A stretch of DNA of 64,000 nucleotides, taken from Castellaniella sp049651205. Its GTDB lineage: Bacteria; Pseudomonadota; Gammaproteobacteria; Burkholderiales; Burkholderiaceae_B. The stretch lies in assembly GCF_049651205.1 (NCBI RefSeq), contig NZ_JBASBR010000007.1, positions 62,001-126,000 of the forward strand. Reading direction: 5' to 3'. The notes under the pieces are model-generated. The model was not told where the DNA came from, did not search any database, and worked only from the letters and a program-made list of their open reading frames with translations. The translations under genes and the position numbers were made by a program. Positions 32,601 through 41,369 of this stretch are shown one piece after another. The stretch's first letter is position 1, and every line of letters starts with the position of its first letter.

Positions 32601-33821
32601 ATGAAGAAACTGGTACCTGTCCCGCAAGAAGAAGAACACGACGGCCGCCCAGGCGTCAGAGGCCGCCCGGGCCTGGTGGCCTTGCCACCGTTGTCCATCT
32701 ACATTCACGTGCCCTGGTGCGTGCACAAGTGCCCGTACTGCGATTTCAACTCCCACGAACGAAAGGGCGGAGAAATCCCCGAGCGCGAATACCTTCAAGC
32801 CTTGCAGGCAGATCTCGAGCAAGCGCTGCCAGATGTCTGGGGTCGGCAGGTATCCACTGTCTTTTTTGGTGGCGGCACACCAAGCCTGCTGTCTGCCGAC
32901 GCCATCGATCAAATCATCGGCCTGTTGCGTGCCACACTCAGCCTGCCCCCCGACACCGAGATCACACTGGAAGCCAATCCCGGTACCGCGGAGGCTGCCC
33001 GATTCCAGGGGTATGCACAAGCCGGCGTCAACCGGATCTCTCTGGGCATTCAAAGCTTCAATGATGACAAGCTCCGGCGCTTGGGGCGCATCCACGATGC
33101 CGCCCAGGCGCGTGCGGCCATCGAGATGGCTCAACGCGCCGTCAATCGCGTTAACCTCGACCTCATGTTTGCACTGCCGCAACAAACGCTTGCCGAATGC
33201 GAGCGCGACATCCAGGAAGCCCTGTCGTATGACACAGGCCATTTGTCGCTCTACCATCTGACGCTTGAGCCCAATACAGTTTTTGCCAAGTATCCGCCAC
33301 CGGTACCTGGTGACGAGCTCAGCGCCACCATGCAGGATCGCGTGGCCGAACTCGCACAAGCCGCGGGCTTTAATCGCTACGAGGTTTCGGCCTACGCCCG
33401 CCCCGGAGAGATCTGTCAGCACAACCTCAATTACTGGCAATTTGGTGATTACCTTGGCATTGGGCCCGGGGCACATTCCAAGATTTCATTTCAAAACCGG
33501 ATTATCCGCCAGGCGCGTGCCCGGATGCCAGATGCATGGATGCGTCTCGCGGAGGCGCGCACGGGGAAACACATTGTCGAAGAGCGCACGCTCAAACACG
33601 AAGATCTGGGCTTTGAGTTCATGCTCAACGCATTGCGGCTCCGTGAAGGTGTCGAGGGTGGTTTGTTTATCGAGCGCACGGGCTTGTCATTAATGTCGCT
33701 TCTGCCGGACATGCGCCGCGCAGCCGAGCGTGGTCTGCTAGAGCCAGGGCTTAACCGTATCCAGGCCACCCCGCAAGGCTGGCGCTTCCTGAACGATCTC
33801 CAAATGGAGTTCCTGCACTAA
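32601..33821 (+). CDS. hemW: Radical SAM haem chaperone HemW
   Basis: A 406-residue radical SAM protein with the 4Fe-4S motif CVHKCPYC (IHVPWCVHKCPYCDFNSH, about residues 35-50). VFFGGGTPSLL, HNLNYW and GIGPGAHS are typical of HemW, a haem-binding relative of coproporphyrinogen dehydrogenase HemN thought to insert haem into respiratory proteins. The first 30 residues are poorly conserved and proline/charge rich. It ends the rph-rdgB-hemW operon, just before glnA with its own promoter. Confidence 0.9.
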   Translation: MKKLVPVPQEEEHDGRPGVRGRPGLVALPPLSIYIHVPWCVHKCPYCDFNSHERKGGEIPEREYLQALQADLEQALPDVWGRQVSTVFFGGGTPSLLSADAIDQIIGLLRATLSLPPDTEITLEANPGTAEAARFQGYAQAGVNRISLGIQSFNDDKLRRLGRIHDAAQARAAIEMAQRAVNRVNLDLMFALPQQTLAECERDIQEALSYDTGHLSLYHLTLEPNTVFAKYPPPVPGDELSATMQDRVAELAQAAGFNRYEVSAYARPGEICQHNLNYWQFGDYLGIGPGAHSKISFQNRIIRQARARMPDAWMRLAEARTGKHIVEERTLKHEDLGFEFMLNALRLREGVEGGLFIERTGLSLMSLLPDMRRAAERGLLEPGLNRIQATPQGWRFLNDLQMEFLH

Positions 33822-33878
33822 GTCTTTGCGCTTCGCGGCACAACCCTGCAACAAAATGGAGCATGAATAGTTATGTGA

Positions 33879-33895
33879 TGCACCATTTTGGTGCC
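33879..33895 (+). promoter_or_regulatory. NtrC-type binding site 1 upstream of glnA
   Basis: TGCACC-ATTTT-GGTGCC, one mismatch from the NtrC palindrome TGCACC-N5-GGTGCA. It lies 100 bp upstream of the sigma-54 -24 element, a normal enhancer distance. Confidence 0.8.
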
Positions 33896-33919
33896 AAAAT
33901 ATATTTTCTTGGCATGCAA

Positions 33920-33936
33920 TGCACTCATTCGCTGCA
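33920..33936 (+). promoter_or_regulatory. NtrC-type binding site 2 upstream of glnA
   Basis: TGCACT-CATTC-GCTGCA keeps the outer arms of the NtrC palindrome. Its centre is 41 bp (about four helical turns) from site 1, so two dimers would sit on the same DNA face, as needed for NtrC oligomer formation. Confidence 0.65.
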
Positions 33937-33978
33937 GGACATGCCCGTTTTTAGCGGTGTCAGGGTTGAAGCAATACC

Positions 33979-33994
33979 TGGCATGAAGCTTGCT
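33979..33994 (+). promoter_or_regulatory. Sigma-54 promoter of glnA
   Basis: TGGCAT-GAAGC-TTGCT, a close match to the RpoN consensus TGGCAC-N5-TTGCW, with GG and GC exactly 10 nt apart. Transcription should start near 34005, giving a leader of about 70 nt before the glnA ATG. Together with the two NtrC sites this predicts nitrogen-limitation control by the ntrBC genes encoded downstream. Confidence 0.85.
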
Positions 33995-34075
33995 TGTAGG
34001 TTTTGGTACTGGCACCACAAGCTGCCGTGTATTTTTCAAGACAACATCTTTTTCCCATTTGGCCCAGGAGCCCGT

Positions 34076-35488
34076 ATGTCTACCCCTGAAAACGTCGTCC
34101 ACATGATCTCAGAACGCGAGGTTGCGTTTGTAGATTTCCGGTTCACCGATACCATGGGCCGGGAGCATCACCTTACGGTACCCGCTGGCCTGGTTGACGA
34201 AGATCGCATGGAGGCCGGCGTGGCCTTCGACGGTTCGTCCCTGCCAGGCTGGAAGGGCATCGAGGCATCCGACATGCTTCTGATCCCCGACGCGACAACT
34301 GCCCGTATGGATCCGTTTCGCGAAGAAAACACACTGATTCTTACCTGCGATGTGGTCGAACCCTCCGATCTCAAAGGATACGACCGCGACCCGCGATCCC
34401 TCGCTCGTCGCGCCGAAGCCTACCTGAAATCCAGCGGCCTGGGCGATACAGCCTATTTTGGCCCCGAGCCCGAGTTCTTTGTGTTCGACGGCGTCAGCTG
34501 GAACGCCGATATGTCGGGCAGTTTTGTCAAAATTCATTCCAACGAAGGCGCCTGGTCCAACGCCGATGACGCCAACGGCACCAATCTGGGCTACCGGCCT
34601 GCCATCAAAGGTGGTTACGTACCCGTGTCCCCAATCGATTCATTTGCAGATATCCGCTCCGAGATGTGCCTGCTGATGGAACAAATGGGTGTGCCGGTCG
34701 AAGTCCATCACCACGAAGTCGCCAACTGCGGCCAGCTCGAAATCGGCACGCGGTTCTCCACACTGGTTCAGCGCGCCGACTGGACGCAAACCATGAAATA
34801 CGTGATCCGTAATGTGGCCCACGTTTACGGCAAAACAGCCACCTTCATGCCCAAGCCCGTGGTGGGAGATAACGGCTCCGGCATGCACGTACACCAATCC
34901 ATCTGGAAAGACGGCCAAAACCTGTTTGCAGGCAACGGCTACGGTGGGCTGTCCGAGTTCGCCCTGTACTACATTGGCGGCATCATCCATCATGCCAAGG
35001 CGCTCAACGCAATCACCAATCCAGGCACCAACTCATACAAGCGTCTGGTGCCTCACTATGAGGCCCCCGTCAAGCTGGCTTACTCAGCCCGCAATCGCTC
35101 GGCATCCATCCGCATTCCCTATGTCAGCAATCCCAAGGCACGGCGTGTGGAAGCCCGCTTCCCCGACCCCCTTGCCAACCCTTACCTGGCCTTCTCGGCC
35201 CTGATGATGGCAGGCCTGGATGGGGTGCAAAACAAGATCCACCCCGGCGACCCTGCAGACAAAAACCTCTACGACCTGCCGCCCGAAGAAGACGCCAAGA
35301 TCCCGACGGTCTGCTCTTCACTTGAGCAAGCCCTCGAGGCTCTTGATCGTGACCGGGATTTCCTCACGCGTGGTGGTGTATTCAGCAACGACCTGCTGGA
35401 CGCCTACCTTGATCTTAAAGAGTCCGAGCTCAACCGTCTGCGCGTCACTCCGCATCCTGTTGAATTCGACCTTTACTACACTTTATAA
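34076..35488 (+). CDS. glnA: Glutamine synthetase, type I
   Basis: A 470-residue dodecameric enzyme (glutamate + NH3 + ATP to glutamine). AFDGSSLPGWKGIEASDM, the metal site FGPEPEFFVFD, NGSGMHVHQSIWKDG and the ATP/glutamate loop TNPGTNSYKRLVPHYEAPV are all present. The adenylylation Tyr lies in KNLYDLPPEE, so GlnE control is expected. The start at 34076 has AGGAG upstream; an open frame extends 71 codons further but overlaps the NtrC and sigma-54 sites and is rejected. It leads the glnA-ntrB-ntrC operon. Confidence 0.97.
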   Translation: MSTPENVVHMISEREVAFVDFRFTDTMGREHHLTVPAGLVDEDRMEAGVAFDGSSLPGWKGIEASDMLLIPDATTARMDPFREENTLILTCDVVEPSDLKGYDRDPRSLARRAEAYLKSSGLGDTAYFGPEPEFFVFDGVSWNADMSGSFVKIHSNEGAWSNADDANGTNLGYRPAIKGGYVPVSPIDSFADIRSEMCLLMEQMGVPVEVHHHEVANCGQLEIGTRFSTLVQRADWTQTMKYVIRNVAHVYGKTATFMPKPVVGDNGSGMHVHQSIWKDGQNLFAGNGYGGLSEFALYYIGGIIHHAKALNAITNPGTNSYKRLVPHYEAPVKLAYSARNRSASIRIPYVSNPKARRVEARFPDPLANPYLAFSALMMAGLDGVQNKIHPGDPADKNLYDLPPEEDAKIPTVCSSLEQALEALDRDRDFLTRGGVFSNDLLDAYLDLKESELNRLRVTPHPVEFDLYYTL

Positions 35489-35498
35489 GCAGGGCATC

Positions 35499-36452
35499 TT
35501 GGATACGCCCGGGCTCGACTGGCTGCAGACAGCAGTGCTGCTGCTGGATGAGTCCGGGAAAATCATTTGGATCAACAGCGCCTGCGAGGATTTACTGGGC
35601 TTGTCTGCCCGCCAACTGACGGGTCAATTGGCAGCCCCCATTCTCAAGAGCTTCCCGCACGTTCTAAAAACGTCTGCCCCTGGGCAGCCCTGGGCAAGCA
35701 TTATCGAGATCCCGGCGCACCAGGCAGGCCAACTGGATGACCAGCAACAGGCGCTGGCCGAACGGGCGGCTCAAAGAGAGACCATGCGCAATCTTGCACA
35801 TGAAATCCGTAACCCGTTGGCTGGTTTGCGGGCTGCCGCCCAGTTGCTGGATATCGAACTCCCCGACCCAGGACTGAAGGACTACACCCGGGTCATCATC
35901 CAGGAAGCGGATCGCCTGGCAGATCTCGTCACCCGCTTGGTCTCACCGCAACACCAGGTGCTCGACCGCCAATACTTCAATATTCATGAAATCTGCGAAC
36001 GCGCATTGGCACTGGCTGGCCTGGAGTTTGGCAGTGCCCTGAAAATCACCCGGGATTACGACGCCTCATTGCCAGAACTGTTGGGTGACCGAAACCAGTT
36101 GATGCAGGCCGTCTTGAATATCGTACGCAACGGTGCACAGGCAGCCTCAGAGTCGCCTGATACACCAACACCCACGATCGGCATCCGCACACGTATTGTC
36201 CGGCAACCAGTGTTGCTGCAGGGGCGGCACCGTCTGGGCGTTTTGGTGTCCATCGAGGACAACGGGCCGGGGGTGCCCGACATGCTGCGCGACAAGATTT
36301 TCCATCCTTTGGTCACCGGAAGAGCTACAGGCACCGGCCTGGGGCTCAACCTGGCCCAAGAATGCGCCCATGCACACGGTGGGGTGCTTGATTATGATTC
36401 CGAAGCCGGACACACCGTATTCCGTCTTCTGCTGCCTGTGGGTGCCTCATGA
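35499..36452 (+). CDS. ntrB: Nitrogen regulation sensor kinase NtrB
   Basis: A 317-residue cytoplasmic histidine kinase/phosphatase acting on NtrC under PII control. The H-box MRNLAHEIRNPLAGLRAAAQ has phospho-His101; the N-box is LMQAVLNIVRNGAQAA, and the G-boxes are EDNGPGVP and TGTGLGLNLAQ. No ATG is available before the PAS region; a TTG at 35499 with AGGG upstream, 10 nt after the glnA stop, fits best. The sensory PAS is about 40 residues shorter than in E. coli NtrB (His139). It overlaps ntrC by 4 nt. Confidence 0.88.
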   Translation: MDTPGLDWLQTAVLLLDESGKIIWINSACEDLLGLSARQLTGQLAAPILKSFPHVLKTSAPGQPWASIIEIPAHQAGQLDDQQQALAERAAQRETMRNLAHEIRNPLAGLRAAAQLLDIELPDPGLKDYTRVIIQEADRLADLVTRLVSPQHQVLDRQYFNIHEICERALALAGLEFGSALKITRDYDASLPELLGDRNQLMQAVLNIVRNGAQAASESPDTPTPTIGIRTRIVRQPVLLQGRHRLGVLVSIEDNGPGVPDMLRDKIFHPLVTGRATGTGLGLNLAQECAHAHGGVLDYDSEAGHTVFRLLLPVGAS

Positions 36453-37987
36453 ATACTGTCTGGATTGCCGACGATGAACCAGGCATGCGCTGGGTACTGG
36501 ACCGCGCCCTGAAAATGGCAGGCTGGGAGGTACGCAGTTTCGAAACCGGCACCGCGTTGCTTGATGCCCTTGGCCAGGCAGGTGCCAACCAGGTGGGGCA
36601 GGTACCAGCCGTACTGGTGTGCGATGTGCGGATGCCCGGCCCAGACGGCTTGGCCGTCCTGACAGCCGTACGCCAGCAGTATCCGCAACTGCCGGTCATC
36701 CTCATGACCGCCTATACGGATCTCGAAACCACAGTGGCCGCTTTTCAGCAAGGGGCATTCGACTACCTGGCCAAGCCATTTGATATTCAGACGGCCGTCG
36801 ATCTCATCTCCCGTGCAGCACGTTCGGCGGCGGGAATTCATAGCGCATCAGCACAAAAAGACGCGCCGGGCGGGCTGCTGGCCAATCAGACCGCATCACA
36901 CATCAGTGGCGATGGACCAGAGACGAAAGACACCCTCCTACCTTCCCAATCACCTGCCATGCAAGAGGTTTTTCGGGCAATTGGCCGCTTGGCACGTACC
37001 AGCGCCACCGTTCTGATCACAGGCGAATCGGGTACTGGCAAAGAACTGGTGGCACACGCCTTGCACCAGCACAGCCTACGCGCTCAAGGTCCTTTTGTCG
37101 CCGTCAACGCAGCAGCAATTCCCCACGACCTACTTGAGGCCGAGCTCTTTGGACACGAGCGAGGAGCATTCACCGGGGCGGTACAGGCACGCCGCGGACG
37201 CTTCGAGGAGGCCCATGGCGGCACGCTGTTCCTGGACGAAATCGGCGATATGCCCGCAGACCTGCAGACACGCCTGTTGCGGGTTCTGGCGGACAACAGC
37301 TTTTACAGGGTTGGTGGGCGCGGTCTGATCCAGGTGGATGTGCGCATCATCGCGGCCACGCACCAGCCACTTGAAGAAAGGGTGGAAGCAGGGCTGTTTC
37401 GTGCAGACCTGTTCCATCGGCTCAACGTTATCCGGCTACGCTTGCCTGCCTTGCGGGAGCGACCCGAGGACATTCCCGAATTGGCCCGGTGTTTTCTGTT
37501 GCAATCTGCCGCCAGTCTGGGCCTGTCACCCAGATCACTGCATCCGGACGCCCTGCAGGCATTACAAAAGTTCTCGTACCCAGGCAATATCAGGCAACTG
37601 CAAAACATCTGTCAGTGGCTTACCGTCATGACAGCCAGCGCCCTGATTACCCTCGAAGATCTGCCACCAGACGTGTCCGGGCAGGACCACCTTGCCAAAC
37701 CAGCCACTGGCACTTTATGGCAGCAAGCGCTCGAAGCTGAGGCCCGCGCCCGGCTGAAAGCCCCAGGGGCCCCGACCATGGCGTCTCTGCAACAGGAAAT
37801 CGAGCGCCTGCTGCTGGTCACCACCCTTGAGGCCACAGAAGGGCGCCGCGGCAAAGCTGCCGAGTTTTTAGGCATTGGACGCAACACGCTGTCTCGTAAA
37901 TGCCGCGAATTAGGCCTGGATTTTCCGGACAGCGGCGCAACATCCGCAAAACAAGACGGGCTAATGGGCGAGCCAACAGGCAAATAG
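36449..37987 (+). CDS. ntrC: Nitrogen regulator NtrC, sigma-54 activator
   Basis: A 512-residue response regulator. The receiver domain (1-120) has the acidic pocket DDE, phospho-Asp59 (VCDVRMPG) and Lys109. The AAA+ domain has Walker A GESGTGKE (192-199) and the sigma-54 contact loop GAFTGA (239-244), with GGTLFLDEIGDMP as Walker B. The C-terminal Fis-type helix-turn-helix is RGKAAEFLGIGRNTLSRKCRELGL. It should activate the glnA promoter at 33979 and other nitrogen genes. Confidence 0.95.
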   Translation: MNTVWIADDEPGMRWVLDRALKMAGWEVRSFETGTALLDALGQAGANQVGQVPAVLVCDVRMPGPDGLAVLTAVRQQYPQLPVILMTAYTDLETTVAAFQQGAFDYLAKPFDIQTAVDLISRAARSAAGIHSASAQKDAPGGLLANQTASHISGDGPETKDTLLPSQSPAMQEVFRAIGRLARTSATVLITGESGTGKELVAHALHQHSLRAQGPFVAVNAAAIPHDLLEAELFGHERGAFTGAVQARRGRFEEAHGGTLFLDEIGDMPADLQTRLLRVLADNSFYRVGGRGLIQVDVRIIAATHQPLEERVEAGLFRADLFHRLNVIRLRLPALRERPEDIPELARCFLLQSAASLGLSPRSLHPDALQALQKFSYPGNIRQLQNICQWLTVMTASALITLEDLPPDVSGQDHLAKPATGTLWQQALEAEARARLKAPGAPTMASLQQEIERLLLVTTLEATEGRRGKAAEFLGIGRNTLSRKCRELGLDFPDSGATSAKQDGLMGEPTGK

Positions 37988-38037
37988 TCTAAAATCGGTA
38001 TTCTTGCTTTTATTTTCTTCAAAATCCGGTTTTATTC

Positions 38038-38814
38038 ATGGCTGCCTTTGTTTCTGAACACGTCCTCAGTGTGTACCACTGGAACGACACCCTGTTTTCC
38101 TTCAAGACCACCCGGGACCCCGGACTGCGGTTTCATAATGGCCATTTTGTGATGCTGGGCCTAGAAGTAGAAGGCAAGCCGCTGATGCGCGCCTATAGCA
38201 TTGCCAGCGCCAACCACGAAGAAAATCTCGAATTCTTCAGCATCAAAGTACCAGACGGGCCACTTACCTCGCGCCTGCAGCATCTGCAACCCGGAGACGC
38301 TGTACTGGTTAGCAAGAAACCCGTGGGCACGCTGGTGGTTGACGACCTCAAACCCGGACGACATCTGTACCTTTTTGCTACCGGCACCGGCCTTGCACCA
38401 TTTCTGAGCATCATCAAAGACCCCGACGTCTACGAGCGCTTTGAAAAAGTTATTCTGATGCACGGGGTGCGCTTCACCAGCGAACTCGCCTACGCGGATT
38501 ACCTCACCCGAGACTTGCCCAACGACGAGTTCCTTGGCGAGCTTCTACGCGACAAGCTGATTTATTACCCCACAGTTACCAGAGAACCCTATGTGCGCCA
38601 GGGCCGGCTCACTACGCTGGTGGAAACCGGCCAGATATTCCAGGATATCGGGCTTCCGGCCCTGGACCCCACCCGCGACCGCGCCATGATCTGTGGCAGT
38701 CCAGCCATGCTTAATGACATCCGTTCCATGCTTGATGCCCGCGGGTTTGTGGTATCTCCAGGCGTAGGCGAACCCGGCGACTACGTCTACGAACGCGCAT
38801 TTGCAGAAAAATAA
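38038..38814 (+). CDS. fpr: Ferredoxin/flavodoxin--NADP+ reductase
   Basis: A 258-residue FAD enzyme exchanging electrons between NADPH and ferredoxin or flavodoxin. FAD-binding RAYSIASANHEENLEFFSIK, and NADP-binding FATGTGLAPFLSII and RAMICGSPAMLNDIRSML. It ends in a Tyr-containing tail (GDYVYERAFAEK), as in the Azotobacter/Pseudomonas-type bacterial FPRs. It is a separate unit after ntrC. No Shine-Dalgarno stands out before the ATG. Confidence 0.93.
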   Translation: MAAFVSEHVLSVYHWNDTLFSFKTTRDPGLRFHNGHFVMLGLEVEGKPLMRAYSIASANHEENLEFFSIKVPDGPLTSRLQHLQPGDAVLVSKKPVGTLVVDDLKPGRHLYLFATGTGLAPFLSIIKDPDVYERFEKVILMHGVRFTSELAYADYLTRDLPNDEFLGELLRDKLIYYPTVTREPYVRQGRLTTLVETGQIFQDIGLPALDPTRDRAMICGSPAMLNDIRSMLDARGFVVSPGVGEPGDYVYERAFAEK

Positions 38815-38882
38815 GCCATCTTTTATTTTTGGCTATTGATCTGTAAACTCTGATAGTTATGTAATTCTTTCAGGGAAATCCC

Positions 38883-39269
38883 ATGAGCAAGGCCATCATA
38901 CACACAGACTCAGCACCTGCCGCAGTAGGGCCATACTCACAGGCCGTTGCAGTGCCGGCCGGACAACTCGTCTTTCTGTCCGGCCAGATTGGTCTCGAGC
39001 CCGGCACCGGAGAACTCGTCTCGGAAAACTTCGAAGGGCAGGTACGCCAGTCTTTTGCCAACATGCAAGCCGTCATCGAAGCCGCAGGCGGCACACTCGA
39101 CAATATCGTCAAACTCACCCTGTTTCTGACTGATCTCAGCAAATTCGCCAGTGCCAATGCAATCATGGCCGAGATCATCCCCCAGCCGTACCCGGCACGT
39201 TCTACTTTGGGCGTCGCCAGCCTGCCCAAAGGTGCACAATTCGAGGTAGAAGCCGTTCTGGCGCTTTAA
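38883..39269 (+). CDS. ridA: RidA family enamine/imine deaminase
   Basis: A 128-residue trimeric enzyme that hydrolyses reactive 2-aminoacrylate-type enamines released by PLP enzymes. Conserved: APAAVGPYSQAVAVPAGQLV, FLSGQIGLEPGTGELV, VKLTLFLTDLSKFASAN and the catalytic Arg region PQPYPARSTLGVASLPKGA. AGGGA precedes the ATG. It is followed by recG after 11 nt. Confidence 0.94.
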   Translation: MSKAIIHTDSAPAAVGPYSQAVAVPAGQLVFLSGQIGLEPGTGELVSENFEGQVRQSFANMQAVIEAAGGTLDNIVKLTLFLTDLSKFASANAIMAEIIPQPYPARSTLGVASLPKGAQFEVEAVLAL

Positions 39270-39280
39270 GCCACCCGTTA

Positions 39281-41356
39281 ATGGCATCACGGACGGCGGC
39301 AGCCGGCAACTCCCGCACGGTAAAGTCAGGTGCCAAGACGCCTGCTGCACAGCAGGCCCGGCTATTTCAACGCCTGGGGCTAAACACCGCAGCGGACTTT
39401 ATCGTCCACTTGCCCCTGCGCTACGAAGACGAGACCCGCATCACGCCAATCGCACAGGCGCAGGGTGGCACGCATGCCGTCTTCGAAGGCGAGATCCTGG
39501 ACAGCCATCTGCGTACACAACCCCGACGCGAACTGCACGCCACACTGGCGGATGATTCGGGACGCCTCGCGCTACGCTGGCTGCACGTATACCCCGGCCA
39601 GCTGTCACGCGTACCGCCGGGCAGGCGTGTACGTGTGCGCGGTGAGATCCGTATGGGCTACCAAGGGCCGGAGCTTGTGCATCCGCTTTTGACAGAACCC
39701 GACACACCGCTGCCACAGACCCTGACGCCGGTATACCCAACCACCCAGGGGCTGTCTCAGGCAAGCTTGCGCAAGGCCATCGCCCGCGCACTGGACAGCA
39801 CCAATCTGCAAGACACCTTGCCGGCAGCCTTGTGCAAAGAATATCAACTGGCAGACTTCGCGACATCCCTGCGATTGCTGCACCATCCAGGGCCGGACAT
39901 CTCTCTATCGTCACTGGTCAACCACCAACACCCCGCCTGGCGGCGTATCAAATTTGACGAACTACTGGCTCAACAACTGGCACTGGCAGATGCCCGTGCC
40001 GCCAGACAAGCTCAGATGGCCCAACCCTTGCGGCAAAAGCAGACACTAAGCAAGCAACTGCTGGCCTCGCTGCCGTTTACACCCACGGACGCGCAACAAC
40101 GCGCCATCAACGACATACAGGCCGACCTGTCCCAGTCTCACCCGATGCATCGCTTGCTGCAAGGTGATGTCGGTAGCGGCAAAACGCTGGTGGCCGCTTT
40201 TGCAGCCGCGCAGGCGGTCAACGCCGGGGTGCAAGTAGCCGTCATGGCACCCACAGAGATCCTGGCCGAACAGCTATGGCGCAAACTCTCCGAATGGTTT
40301 GAACCTCTTGGCGTGGCGGTCACCTGGCTCACAGGACACTTATCCACTGCCGCCCGGCGCGACGCCATGCAGGCCATCGCCTCTGGGGCCGCGCAGATTG
40401 CTGTGGGCACACAGGCGCTGATTCAGGATAAAGTCCAGTTTCAACGCCTCGGGCTTGTCATCAGCGACGAACAGCATCGCTTCGGCGTCGGACAACGGCT
40501 GGCGCTCAGCCGCAAGGGTGATAGCCACACAGTACGACCGCATCAGCTCAGCATGAGTGCCACGCCCATTCCCAGAACCCTGGCCATGGCGTTTTTTGCG
40601 GATATGGACGTTTCAGTGATCGACGAGTTGCCTCCCGGCCGTAAGCCGGTTCGAACCCGCCTGTTTGCCAGCGAACGGCGCCATGAGGTTCTGGCTCATG
40701 TGGCGACAGCAGTGCGCCTGGGCCAGCAAGCCTATTGGGTTTGCCCGCTGGTTGAGGAAAGCGAAACCTTGCAGTTGCAAACCGCAGTGGATACCTGGCA
40801 GCACTTGTGCGCGGAGCTGCCTGACCTCGATATCGGCCTGATGCACGGCCGCTTACCTGCCGTCGAGAAGGCCGACACCATGCGGCGCTTTCGTGCCGGT
40901 GAAATCCATTTGCTGGTAAGCACCACCGTCATTGAGGTAGGCGTGGATGTACCCAACGCCAGCCTGATGGTCATCGAACACGCCGAGCGTTTTGGTCTGG
41001 CTCAGCTTCATCAACTGCGTGGCAGAGTAGGGCGGGGCGCTCAGGAATCCACGTGCGTCCTGCTTTATCATTCACCCCTCTCCGCCATCGCACGCGACCG
41101 CCTGCGCGCCATGTATGAAACCACAGACGGCTTTGAAATCGCCCGCCGGGATCTGGCGCAACGCGGCCCGGGAGAACTCCTCGGCATACGGCAATCCGGC
41201 CCGTTGCTGATGCGCTTTGCCGACCTCAACGTGGACGAAGATCTCCTGGAGCACGCCCGTACAGCCGCGCAGACTCTGCGCACGGACTATCCGGAACATG
41301 CCCGCGCACACCAGCAACGCTGGATGGCGGGGGCCACTCAATACCTCAACAGCTAG
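39281..41356 (+). CDS. recG: ATP-dependent DNA helicase RecG
   Basis: A 691-residue superfamily 2 helicase that regresses stalled forks and processes Holliday junctions and R-loops. A wedge/OB domain lies at about 60-160. Walker A is GDVGSGKTLVAAFAAAQ, the DExx box DEQHRFGVGQR, with motif III MSATPIPRTLAM, motif V STTVIEVGVDVPNA and motif VI QLRGRVGRG. It lies between ridA and oxyR; recG-oxyR adjacency is common in beta- and gammaproteobacteria. Confidence 0.96.
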   Translation: MASRTAAAGNSRTVKSGAKTPAAQQARLFQRLGLNTAADFIVHLPLRYEDETRITPIAQAQGGTHAVFEGEILDSHLRTQPRRELHATLADDSGRLALRWLHVYPGQLSRVPPGRRVRVRGEIRMGYQGPELVHPLLTEPDTPLPQTLTPVYPTTQGLSQASLRKAIARALDSTNLQDTLPAALCKEYQLADFATSLRLLHHPGPDISLSSLVNHQHPAWRRIKFDELLAQQLALADARAARQAQMAQPLRQKQTLSKQLLASLPFTPTDAQQRAINDIQADLSQSHPMHRLLQGDVGSGKTLVAAFAAAQAVNAGVQVAVMAPTEILAEQLWRKLSEWFEPLGVAVTWLTGHLSTAARRDAMQAIASGAAQIAVGTQALIQDKVQFQRLGLVISDEQHRFGVGQRLALSRKGDSHTVRPHQLSMSATPIPRTLAMAFFADMDVSVIDELPPGRKPVRTRLFASERRHEVLAHVATAVRLGQQAYWVCPLVEESETLQLQTAVDTWQHLCAELPDLDIGLMHGRLPAVEKADTMRRFRAGEIHLLVSTTVIEVGVDVPNASLMVIEHAERFGLAQLHQLRGRVGRGAQESTCVLLYHSPLSAIARDRLRAMYETTDGFEIARRDLAQRGPGELLGIRQSGPLLMRFADLNVDEDLLEHARTAAQTLRTDYPEHARAHQQRWMAGATQYLNS

Positions 41357-41369
41357 CAAGAGGACTCGT

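Noticed and set aside
32577..33476. A 299-codon open frame antisense to hemW
   Set aside because: hemW carries the radical SAM and HemW motifs on the plus strand; the antisense product resembles no family.
33863..34075. A 71-codon N-terminal extension of glnA
   Set aside because: It overlaps both an NtrC site and the sigma-54 promoter, and AGGAG with family homology places the start at 34076.
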